Assembly: GCA_910579685.1 (NCBI GenBank)
Contig: CAJTVN010000041.1
Location: 1 to 32,388, forward strand
Source: an uncultured Lachnospiraceae bacterium
GTDB taxonomy: Bacteria; Bacillota; Clostridia; Lachnospirales; Lachnospiraceae
Direction of reading: 5' to 3'
Length of the DNA: 32,388 nt
The notes under the pieces were generated by a model. It had not been told where the DNA came from. It saw only the letters and a list, made by a program, of their open reading frames with translations, and ran no database searches. The position numbers were made by a program, and so were the translations under genes. Below, piece after piece: positions 22,414-29,185 of the stretch (positions are counted from its first letter, which is position 1; the number at the start of each line of letters is the position of its first letter).

Positions 22414-24684
22414 TTATGGCTGTGGCTGCGGGGTTGGAAACTGCGCCCCTTCCTCTTCCTGTCCGCCGCTCTCACCGCCTTCCTGGCTATCTCCTTCGGC
22501 CGTCCCGCCCTCAAAGCTGGAACCGTGCACGGCTCCCGTCACGGGATCCACAAAATCCCCGGTGTTTGGGTCCACCGCATACCCGGTTACCGGGTCAATA
22601 GGGAAGGTTTTCCAGATCTCCACCCCGGGCGTCGGGGCCGGAGATTCCCCGCCCTGCGGGTTTGCCCCTTCACCGGAGCCTTCGCCCCCGCCGCCTTCCG
22701 GCGTCGGTCCCTCCCCTTCTTCCCCTTCGGTCTGCACGTCCTCAGGAGGTGTCATGATCTCGATCTGCAGCGCCTCCAGCTCCTGCATCTCCTTTTCCGA
22801 TAGCTCCTCCGTCATAAAGATTCCCAGATAAGGCAGCACCTCCGTCAGGATATTACGCACAATCTTTGTGGCAAATTTGGCATCGTCTCTCTGATAATGA
22901 GGCATATTCGGCCTGTCCACCACCACATAGATTGCGATCTGTGGGTCGTCCGCCGGGGCATACCCCATAAAGGATACCACATACTCGTCGTTTCCTCTCG
23001 GCAGCGTCTCCGCCGTCCCCGTCTTTCCTCCGATCATGTAACCGGCCGGCCTTGCCGTTTTTCCGGTTCCGTGTTCTCCGGTCACTACCGTGTTGCAGAA
23101 CTCCACAATGGTTTTGGAGGTCTCCTCGGATATGGTCTGCTTTAACAGTCTTGGCTCAATATTCTGCACCGTGGCCCCCGTGGGGCTCACGATCTTGCTC
23201 ACCATATGAGGCTCATAATAGTACCCGCCGTTGATCAGGGAACAAAACGCCGTGATCGTCTGAATCATAGTGGTATTATAGCCCTGTCCGAAGGTATTCG
23301 TTGCCAGCTCCGTAGGGCCCATGTTATTTTCATAATAAATCACTTTGTCCGTTCTCGCCTCTCCCTGCAGGTCAATATTCGTCTTCAGTCCAAAATTAAA
23401 AATATGCTGGAATTTCACGAAATTATTAATTCCCATCGCCTGTCCCACCCGGATCATGGCAATATTGCAGGAGCGCTCCACACCCTCCTGCACGGTCAAA
23501 TAACCGTCTCCCCAGCGGTTGTGGCATTTGATTTTTTTTCCGCCGATTTCCACAACGCCTTCGCAGTTATAGCTCTCCGTCCCAACGATACTGCCGCTCT
23601 CGATGGCTGCCGCAACCGTAAACGGCTTGGAGACGGAACCCGGCTCGTAGGTATCCGAGATACAAAAATTTTTCCAGAGCGCATCCAGATGAAGGTACAT
23701 CATCTCTTCCGTATCCAGCGTGGAAAGATTTTCTTGCGTGACATAGTCGACTCTCTTCCCATTCTCGTCAAGAAGGTTCATTCCGATCAGGGCGTCCGTG
23801 TTCCTGGTATCATTCAGGTCATAGTTCGGATAGCTAGCCATGGCGAGAATTTCCCCGGAATCCACCTTCATAATAATGCAGCCCACATTCTCCGCACCGT
23901 TTCCGGGATGAAAGTTGTCCTTGAGCTCCTCGTTAAATTTCAGAAGATATTTTTCCACAATACTCTGAATGTTGGCGTCAATGGTTGTGATCAAGGAATT
24001 GCCATCTTCTGCCGCAATCGTCCTTCTCTCCAGCTCGCCGTCATCATTCAGATACCCGTACTCCCTTCCCGGGGTTCCAGATAGAACATCATTGTAGTAT
24101 TCCTCAAGTCCGTACTGGCCGTCATAATCATTGGTGGTAAAACCTATAACGTCACAGGCCAGAGTGTTGCCGGGATAGACTCTCTTGTACTCCTCCTCAA
24201 ACCAGATTCCCTTGACGAGGGAATTCTCCTCGTTCTGCAGATCTATAAAGCCGGTGATTTCCTCATAGGAAAGCCTTTTGGCCAAAACCTTGTACCGGGA
24301 AACCTCCCCCATCTCGGCAAGGTAGCTTCTCACCTCCGATATATCGATTCCAAACTGACTTCTCAGGGCGTTCAGGGTCGGTTCCAGATATTCCTCCTTG
24401 TCAAGCAGCGCAACCGCATCCAGGATCACGTTGTACACCTTCTCGCTGGACGCCAGCACACTGCCGTTTGCGTCGTAAATCGTTCCTCTCTTGTAGGGAA
24501 TGTCCTTGCTGTCGTATCTTTGCTGGGACAGAACCTGCTTTTTATACCGTTCTCCCCTGTCCCTTGTGATGGAAAACAGCTGGTAGGACAGGCCCGCAAA
24601 AGCAAGCGCTACCAGCAGGAACATGACCACCAGCTTTTTCTGCATCTTTATTGTAAATCTACCGTGGGATTTTGCTTTATCCAT
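22414..24684 (-). CDS. ftsI: Class B penicillin-binding protein, FtsI/PBP2B type, with repeat tail
   Basis: Septal peptidoglycan transpeptidase in the classic ftsI place directly behind ftsL. It is 756 residues. There is one membrane helix at about 17-38, then a dimerisation domain (opening RGTIYDANGSVLA). In the transpeptidase domain Ser350 lies in EPGSVSK, with Ser405-Cys-Asn407 and KTG at 554-556. After about residue 622 comes a 135-residue tail that is not part of the enzyme: Glu/Gly/Pro-rich, with three tandem octads IDPVTGYA, VDPNTGDF, VDPVTGAV (696-719), ending Thr-Pro-Gln-Pro. It has no PASTA domain. AGAGG lies seven bases before the ATG. Its 12-base distance from ftsL implies co-translation. 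Confidence 0.93.
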   Translation of the reverse strand: MDKAKSHGRFTIKMQKKLVVMFLLVALAFAGLSYQLFSITRDRGERYKKQVLSQQRYDSKDIPYKRGTIYDANGSVLASSEKVYNVILDAVALLDKEEYLEPTLNALRSQFGIDISEVRSYLAEMGEVSRYKVLAKRLSYEEITGFIDLQNEENSLVKGIWFEEEYKRVYPGNTLACDVIGFTTNDYDGQYGLEEYYNDVLSGTPGREYGYLNDDGELERRTIAAEDGNSLITTIDANIQSIVEKYLLKFNEELKDNFHPGNGAENVGCIIMKVDSGEILAMASYPNYDLNDTRNTDALIGMNLLDENGKRVDYVTQENLSTLDTEEMMYLHLDALWKNFCISDTYEPGSVSKPFTVAAAIESGSIVGTESYNCEGVVEIGGKKIKCHNRWGDGYLTVQEGVERSCNIAMIRVGQAMGINNFVKFQHIFNFGLKTNIDLQGEARTDKVIYYENNMGPTELATNTFGQGYNTTMIQTITAFCSLINGGYYYEPHMVSKIVSPTGATVQNIEPRLLKQTISEETSKTIVEFCNTVVTGEHGTGKTARPAGYMIGGKTGTAETLPRGNDEYVVSFMGYAPADDPQIAIYVVVDRPNMPHYQRDDAKFATKIVRNILTEVLPYLGIFMTEELSEKEMQELEALQIEIMTPPEDVQTEGEEGEGPTPEGGGGEGSGEGANPQGGESPAPTPGVEIWKTFPIDPVTGYAVDPNTGDFVDPVTGAVHGSSFEGGTAEGDSQEGGESGGQEEEGAQFPTPQPQP

Positions 24685-24696
24685 CTAAAAACCTCT

Positions 24697-25245
24697 TTAA
24701 TCGGGAAGATCTCCCGTTTGTCTCACATAATCATTATCCTCTCCGTTAAAAATAATGATCTGCCCCTCCTTTGCATACTGCATTCCCAGCTCCTGAATTG
24801 CCACTCTCCTGACCTCCTCCAGATTGATATCGCTGTTGATTCTGCTGTATCTCTCATCATTGTCCAGCTTCATCGAATTGAGTTCGCTTTCCAGCCGTGC
24901 GACGTTTTTTATACTGTTAGTGATATCCGACTGCAGGGTAAGATAGCCGGTAAGCACCATCCCTGCCATCACCATGGCCGCAACCAGAAACAACACGTAA
25001 CCCACATTCATATGCAGCGCCTTGTCCCTGTTTCTGTGCACCGCATGATTAGCTTTCTTTACGGTCTGTTCCTGCTGCCTTGGCATCACCTGCAGTTTTC
25101 TTGCCGCGCTCCCCTGAACGTATACCTGGTTTTGTCCTGCGTGCGGTATATTTGCATACGATTGATTCCGATACGAAGGGCTCGTATACGAAATGTTCCG
25201 ATGCGAAGAATTCGTATATACAGATCTCCTATTTGCTGTCGCCAT
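24697..25245 (-). CDS. ftsL: FtsL-like septum protein
   Basis: Small bitopic division protein that works with FtsQ/DivIB and the septal synthase. At 182 residues it is longer than usual because of a 78-residue cytoplasmic N-terminus. This region is rich in Ser, Tyr, Asn and Arg, with imperfect repeats (VYTNSSHRNISY, then TSPSYRNQSY). A membrane helix lies at about 80-103 (VGYVLFLVAAMVMAGMVL). A coiled coil of about 30 residues follows (SDITNSIKNVARLESELNSM), then the usual short end with RVAIQELGMQYAKEGQIIIF. It begins 12 bases after rsmH, with AAGGACGG about six bases before the ATG. The position between rsmH and ftsI supports the call; sequence similarity in this family is always low. Confidence 0.85.
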   Translation of the reverse strand: MATANRRSVYTNSSHRNISYTSPSYRNQSYANIPHAGQNQVYVQGSAARKLQVMPRQQEQTVKKANHAVHRNRDKALHMNVGYVLFLVAAMVMAGMVLTGYLTLQSDITNSIKNVARLESELNSMKLDNDERYSRINSDINLEEVRRVAIQELGMQYAKEGQIIIFNGEDNDYVRQTGDLPD

Positions 25246-25257
25246 AATTAACCGTCC

Positions 25258-26193
25258 TTACTCAGATTTTTCAAATATCCGCAGTTTTGCGCTTTTTGCC
25301 CGGGGATTACCGCTTCGCTCTTCCTCTCCCGGAAGGATCGGTTTTCCTGTTATCACCTTCCCCCTGCTCTTCTTTCCGCAGATACAGACGGGAAAGGACG
25401 ACGGACAGGTACATGGATTTTCCGCCCTCTTAAAGGCGGTTTTCACGATTCGATCCTCCAGGGAATGAAAGGTAATGATACAGAGTCTTCCCCCGGGATT
25501 CAACAGATCGATCAGTTCATCAAGGGAGTCTCTCAACACCTCAAGCTCCCGGTTACATTCGATCCGGATGGCCTGAAAGGTTCTCTTGGAAGGATGTCCC
25601 TTCTCCCCCCTCATTTTGGCGGGTATGGATGCCCTGATAATCTCATTCAGTTCGCCTGTCGTCTCCACAGGCTTTTCCTGTCTTGCCCTCACAATATTCC
25701 TTGCTATATTTTTAGCGCATTTTTCTTCTCCGTAATCCTTTATGATGCGGTACAGCTCTCTCTCCTCATAGTGATTTACGATATCCTTTGCCGTCAGCGT
25801 CCCTCTCGCATCCATCCGCATGTCAAGAGGTGTGTCATAGCGGTAAGAAAATCCCCGCTCCGGCGCATCAAGCTGATAGGATGAGACTCCAAGATCCAGC
25901 AGCATTCCGTCAATGCTTCGGATCCCCAGCATGTCCAGCACACTCTTTGTATTCCGATAATTGCTCCTTACGATCGTCACCTTATCCGTGTATTTTTCAA
26001 GACGTTGTCCCGCCGCCACGATTGCGGCCTCATCCTGGTCGATTCCCACCAGTCTGCCCTTACCAAGGCGCGCGGCAATTTCCTGAGAATGGCCGCCGCC
26101 GCCCAAAGTGCCGTCCACGTAGATTCCGTCCGGCTTTATCGCAAGTCCCTCTATTGTCTCCTCCAGCAGAACCGATCTGTGATTGAATTCCAT
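25258..26193 (-). CDS. rsmH: 16S rRNA (cytosine-1402-N4)-methyltransferase RsmH
   Basis: Methylates the N4 of C1402 in the ribosomal P site, using SAM; formerly MraW. The 311-residue protein opens EFNHRSVLLEETIEGL. The SAM loop is YVDGTLGGGGHSQ, followed by LVGIDQD and MLLDLGVSSYQLD. GGRLCIITFHSLEDRIVK is the typical last motif. Cysteines near the C-terminus (CTCPSSFPVCICGKK) form the conserved small cluster of this family. I chose the ATG at 26193 (MEFNH, family-typical, AAGG seven bases upstream) over one two codons earlier that overlaps that signal. It follows mraZ by 27 bases. Confidence 0.96.
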   Translation of the reverse strand: MEFNHRSVLLEETIEGLAIKPDGIYVDGTLGGGGHSQEIAARLGKGRLVGIDQDEAAIVAAGQRLEKYTDKVTIVRSNYRNTKSVLDMLGIRSIDGMLLDLGVSSYQLDAPERGFSYRYDTPLDMRMDARGTLTAKDIVNHYEERELYRIIKDYGEEKCAKNIARNIVRARQEKPVETTGELNEIIRASIPAKMRGEKGHPSKRTFQAIRIECNRELEVLRDSLDELIDLLNPGGRLCIITFHSLEDRIVKTAFKRAENPCTCPSSFPVCICGKKSRGKVITGKPILPGEEERSGNPRAKSAKLRIFEKSE

Positions 26194-26220
26194 TGCCATA
26201 CCTTAGCCGCCCCACTCATC

Positions 26221-26652
26221 CTAAATTCCAATACCCAGCTCTGCCATGTGTCTCGTAATCTCTTCCATATCCTGATAAGTAACCGTTCCTTCCCATCTGT
26301 CCCTGCTCCAGATCTCTATCCGGTTTCCCACGCCGATCAGCACGGCATCCTTGGTGATATCCGCAAATTCCCGAAGAACCGCCGGAAGCAGGATTCTCCC
26401 CTGCTTGTCCACTTCGACACTGGCCGCTCCTGCCAGGAAAAAACGGGTAAACTGTCTTACTTCCTTGTCAATCATGGGAAGGGAACGCAGCTTTTCCGCA
26501 AAGTTCTGCCATTCGGGATTGTCAAAGACAAAGAGACAGCCATCCATTCCTTTTGTAACCACAAATTCGTCTCCAAGTACCTCGCGAAATTTTGAAGGAA
26601 TGATGAGTCTGCCTTTCGCATCTATTGTATGGTTGTATTCACCCATAAACAT
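26221..26652 (-). CDS. mraZ: Transcriptional regulator MraZ
   Basis: AbrB-like DNA-binding protein at the head of the dcw cluster, usually a repressor or modulator of its own operon. The 143-residue protein has two swapped-hairpin half-repeats, each with the DxxxR signature: DAKGRLIIP near residue 12 and DKQGRILLP near residue 83. I chose the ATG at 26652 (MFMGEYNHTID) because GGGTG stands seven bases before it. Another ATG two codons upstream lies against this signal. Five 10-bp repeats matching known MraZ sites lie about 60 bases upstream, so autoregulation is likely. Confidence 0.95.
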   Translation of the reverse strand: MFMGEYNHTIDAKGRLIIPSKFREVLGDEFVVTKGMDGCLFVFDNPEWQNFAEKLRSLPMIDKEVRQFTRFFLAGAASVEVDKQGRILLPAVLREFADITKDAVLIGVGNRIEIWSRDRWEGTVTYQDMEEITRHMAELGIGI

Positions 26653-26712
26653 ATGCATTCACCCGCCTGCTCACCCTGCTTTGCCAGCCGCAGTGGTCTG
26701 CCACGGAAAGCG

Positions 26713-26762
26713 TTACCACTTTACTCCACTTTGTTGCACTTTCATCCACTTTCCACCACTTG
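26713..26762 (-). promoter_or_regulatory. MraZ operator: five 10-bp AAAGTG repeats
   Basis: On the minus strand five units of the form AAAGTGNNNN follow each other without gap (the first reads CAAGTG). The hexamers on the plus strand start at 26717, 26727, 26737, 26747 and 26757, exactly one helical turn apart. AAAGTG with short spacers is the type of site reported for MraZ of Mollicutes. Here the array starts at the predicted +1 of the mraZ promoter. Confidence 0.85.
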
Positions 26763-26768
26763 AATGCT

Positions 26769-26797
26769 ATTTTACCTTAATCTGATGCATTAATCAA
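26769..26797 (-). promoter_or_regulatory. Sigma-A-type promoter for the dcw cluster
   Basis: On the minus strand TTGATT (26792-26797), a 17-base spacer and TAAAAT (26769-26774) give a good vegetative promoter. Transcription would start about seven bases later, at the first AAAGTG-type repeat, so bound MraZ would cover the initially transcribed region. Confidence 0.7.
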
Positions 26798-26876
26798 GGA
26801 AAAATAAGCGTCAAAAATCGCCCTGCATTTCGTTACAAGGCTCTAAAACGCCGTTTTTCTCCACATGTGGTATCAC

Positions 26877-26910
26877 GAAAAAGAACCGGCACTACATATT
26901 GTGCCGGTTC
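26877..26910 (-). terminator. Intrinsic terminator after ychF
   Basis: On the minus strand GAACCGGCAC, eight bases, GTGCCGGTTC form a perfect 10-bp stem followed by TTTTTCG. It lies about 98 bases past the ychF stop codon. A second perfect 7-bp hairpin GCGCCGC/GCGGCGC stands between them at 26971-26987 without a U-tract. Confidence 0.88.
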
Positions 26911-27007
26911 TCGGATATAAATTTTGTATTTTATTTTGAAAGTCCCATACAGCAGACGGACAAAGACAGAGCGCCGCAAAGCGGCGCATACGCATTTTCT
27001 TCCAGTC

Positions 27008-28105
27008 TTACACATTAAACCGAAAGAGGATTACATCCCCATCCTTTACCACATACTCCTTGCCCTCCATACCTACCAGTCCTTTTTCCCTGGCTGCCGC
27101 AAGAGAGCCCTGCTCTAACAGATCCCGGTAATTGACAACCTCCGCCTTGATAAAGCCTCTCTCGAAATCGGTATGTATTTTTCCCGCCGCCTGGGGCGCC
27201 TTGGTTCCCACCTTGATGGTCCAGGCTCTCGTCTCGTCCTCTCCCGCCGTCAGGAAGCTGTGAAGCCCCAGAAGGCTGTAGCTTGCCCGGATCAGCTTCT
27301 CAAGGCCCGACTCCGAAAGTCCCAGATCCTCCAGGAACATGGCCTTTTCCTCCTCGTCAAGCTCCGCGATCTCCTGCTCGATCTGGGCACAGATCACAAA
27401 CACCTCACTGCCGTTTCCCGCCGCAAACTCCTTCACGGCCTGCACACCGGTATTTCCCGCACCGTCATCCGCAAGATCCTCCTCCGACACATTCGCCGCA
27501 AAGATAACGGGCTTGCCGGTGAGAAGGTTATAGGAAGAAAGAAGGGCGATCTCATCCTCATCTTCCGTCACAAAGCTCCTCGCCAGCTTTCCCTCCTCGA
27601 GATGGGCCTTTAAAGCTTCCAGAAGCGCAGCCTCCTTTGCCAGGGATTTGTCCATCCTGGCCGCCTTTCCCGTCTTGGCAATTCTGCGCTCCAATATCTC
27701 CAGATCTGAAAAAATCAGCTCGAGATTGATGGTCTCAATATCCCGCAGCGGGTCAACACTTCCGTCCACGTGGATCACATTCTCATCCTCAAAGCAGCGC
27801 ACCACGTGAACCACGGCGTCCACCTCCCGGATATTGGCAAGAAACTGGTTTCCCAGCCCCTCTCCCTTGCTTGCGCCCTTTACCAGGCCCGCAATATCCA
27901 CGAACTCAATCACGGCGGGCGTTACCTTCTTCGAGTGATACATATCCCCCAGAAGCTTCAAACGCTCGTCCGGCACGGCGACCACTCCCACATTTGGGTC
28001 AATGGTACAGAAGGGGTAGTTGGCCGATTCCGCTCCGGCCTTCGTCAGTGAATTGAATAAAGTACTCTTTCCTACGTTGGGCAAACCTACGATTCCTAGT
28101 TTCAT
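27008..28105 (-). CDS. ychF: Ribosome-associated P-loop NTPase YchF
   Basis: Obg-family NTPase that prefers ATP and binds ribosomes; linked to stress and redox control in studied bacteria. The 365-residue protein begins KLGIVGLPNVGKSTLFNSLT (P-loop), followed by ANYPFCTIDPNVGV, DIAGLVKGASKGEGLGNQFL (switch II) and AANVSEEDL, which replaces the GTP-specific NKxD motif as usual for YchF. A helical insert lies in the middle, and the C-terminal TGS domain runs from about 280 (AWTIKVGTKAPQAAGKIH onward, ending DGDVILFRFNV). It is the last core gene before the mobile remnant and has its own terminator. Confidence 0.96.
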   Translation of the reverse strand: MKLGIVGLPNVGKSTLFNSLTKAGAESANYPFCTIDPNVGVVAVPDERLKLLGDMYHSKKVTPAVIEFVDIAGLVKGASKGEGLGNQFLANIREVDAVVHVVRCFEDENVIHVDGSVDPLRDIETINLELIFSDLEILERRIAKTGKAARMDKSLAKEAALLEALKAHLEEGKLARSFVTEDEDEIALLSSYNLLTGKPVIFAANVSEEDLADDGAGNTGVQAVKEFAAGNGSEVFVICAQIEQEIAELDEEEKAMFLEDLGLSESGLEKLIRASYSLLGLHSFLTAGEDETRAWTIKVGTKAPQAAGKIHTDFERGFIKAEVVNYRDLLEQGSLAAAREKGLVGMEGKEYVVKDGDVILFRFNV

Positions 28106-28169
28106 TTTACTCTATATCCTCCTTAAAAACCTTGATTTTATGCGTTTTCAGAAAAATTCTGTTTTATTA

Positions 28170-28191
28170 CCGCACCAATTCCGCACCAATT
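28170..28191. repeat. Tandem repeat CCGCACCAATT x2 beside the integrase
   Basis: Two exact copies of CCGCACCAATT stand end to end, 33 bases beyond the 3' end of the recombinase gene and between it and ychF. Repeats of this sort next to an integrase gene can be recombinase arm or core sites, so this may be part of an attachment site. No second copy is seen inside the window. Confidence 0.4.
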
Positions 28192-28223
28192 TGGTATGGA
28201 AATATGTAATTTTACGTGGTGTT

Positions 28224-28745
28224 TCATATCGCACGGGATAGTTCAAACTGGCGGACAGCCTGCGTCAGCGATTCATCAGTGACATGCACATAACGGTCCA
28301 TGGTGGTTTTAATGCTTGCATGCCCCAACAGCTTCTGAAGCACTTTAGGCTGCATTCCGGCCTCTATCGTCCGGGTGGCATACGTATGCCGAAGGGCATG
28401 CATGCAAAACCTTTCGATTTCGGCTTCATCACACAGTTTGTACAGATGCGTGTCATAGGAACTGTTTTTTGCCGGTTCTCCTCCGGCATTAGGCGCAAGA
28501 CCGCAAAACAGGTTGTACACCCAGTAATCATACCATCCATTTACCGTGACATCAGCGGCCACAGTTACCATGTTATGCTTATCTTCGTACTGTGCATCAG
28601 CAAGCCAGTTCCTCGCTTCCGGCAGCGTATCAAAATGTTTTTCACGGCAGCTGCCATCTTTGGCACTATAACGTGCCGAATATTTCCCGTCTTTCCTCTG
28701 GCAGATTCCCTTTCCACATTCTCTGCCTTTAAGATTTTTTCCCAT
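28224..28745 (-). pseudogene. Tyrosine recombinase (integrase) with internal deletion
   Basis: A 173-residue frame holding both ends of a phage/conjugative-element integrase. The first 75 residues are the arm-binding region (RKDGKYSARYSAKDGS, FDTLPEARNWL) and the beginning of the core-binding domain (VTVNGWYDYW). At about residue 78 (near 28510) it jumps to the C-terminal catalytic half: HALRHTYATR (second catalytic His and Arg), LLGHAS (His), and the nucleophile Tyr in MDRYVHVTDE. The rest of the core-binding domain and the first catalytic Arg and Lys are missing, about 170-200 residues compared with the usual length. The frame stays open across the gap, but the product cannot be an active recombinase. 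The ATG at 28745 has AAGGAG seven bases upstream. Confidence 0.85.
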
Positions 28746-28888
28746 ATATGAACTCCTTTCATCAAACAGCGGCAATCACCTTTTGTGATTCTCCTTTGAT
28801 AAAGAAAAAGAGTCCAACATAATTAAATATTATATCATGCCAGGCTCCCTTTCATCAATATTATTTTGAGGCAATTAACGGCCGTGGA

Positions 28889-29135
28889 CTATATCACAGC
28901 TTTTTGACGGATGTACCGCTCAAATTCTTTCCGTTTAACCAATTTTCGTGTTCCAAATGTATAGCACAAAAGGACCCCCGGGCTGTTTGAGCATTGAATC
29001 AATCTTGTTGATGCCGATATTGCTGTATTCTGCGGCCTCACGGATTGTAAGGGCCATCTTCTGGTAAATTGGGATTCGTTCAGTCTTTGCGCTTCCCTTT
29101 TCATCATCAATTGTAATGTTTTTACTTTCGTTCAT
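28889..29135 (-). pseudogene. Excisionase-like DNA-binding protein, frameshifted
   Basis: A small excisionase-type protein (compare the Xis family of Tn916-like elements). The first frame gives a plausible N-terminus with IPIYQKMALTIREAAEYSNI, a winged-helix start, through FVLYI. The second frame continues with GTRKLVKRKEFERYIRQKAV, the conserved wing and last helix. The switch is at about 28953-28957; one extra T in the ATTTGG run accounts for it. The order excisionase then integrase on the same strand is the normal one. Both genes are damaged, so the element is probably immobile. Confidence 0.7.
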
Positions 29136-29153
29136 TTCTGTTGTCTCCTTTCT

Positions 29154-29185
29154 TGTTATAGCTTGCGTATTTCAACGCTATAACA
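29154..29185. repeat. Hairpin overlapping the acyltransferase stop codon
   Basis: TGTTATAGC and GCTATAACA form a 9-bp inverted repeat with a 14-base loop. On the minus strand it spans the end of the acyltransferase gene and lies just ahead of the AAAGGAG ribosome binding site of the excisionase. There is no U-tract. Confidence 0.4.

Noticed and set aside
23206..24084. Long open frame antisense to the ftsI-like gene
   Set aside because: It has no plausible motifs or start signal and is fully covered by the transpeptidase domain on the other strand.
26713..26762. CRISPR-like repeat array
   Set aside because: The units are 10 bp without spacers; they are better explained as MraZ sites.
26833..27015. 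Small minus-strand frame after ychF
   Set aside because: It spans the ychF terminator and a second hairpin, and has no start signal.
28140..28200. tRNA fragment as attachment site
   Set aside because: The bases next to the integrase do not form an acceptor stem or T-loop; no tRNA gene is seen in the window.
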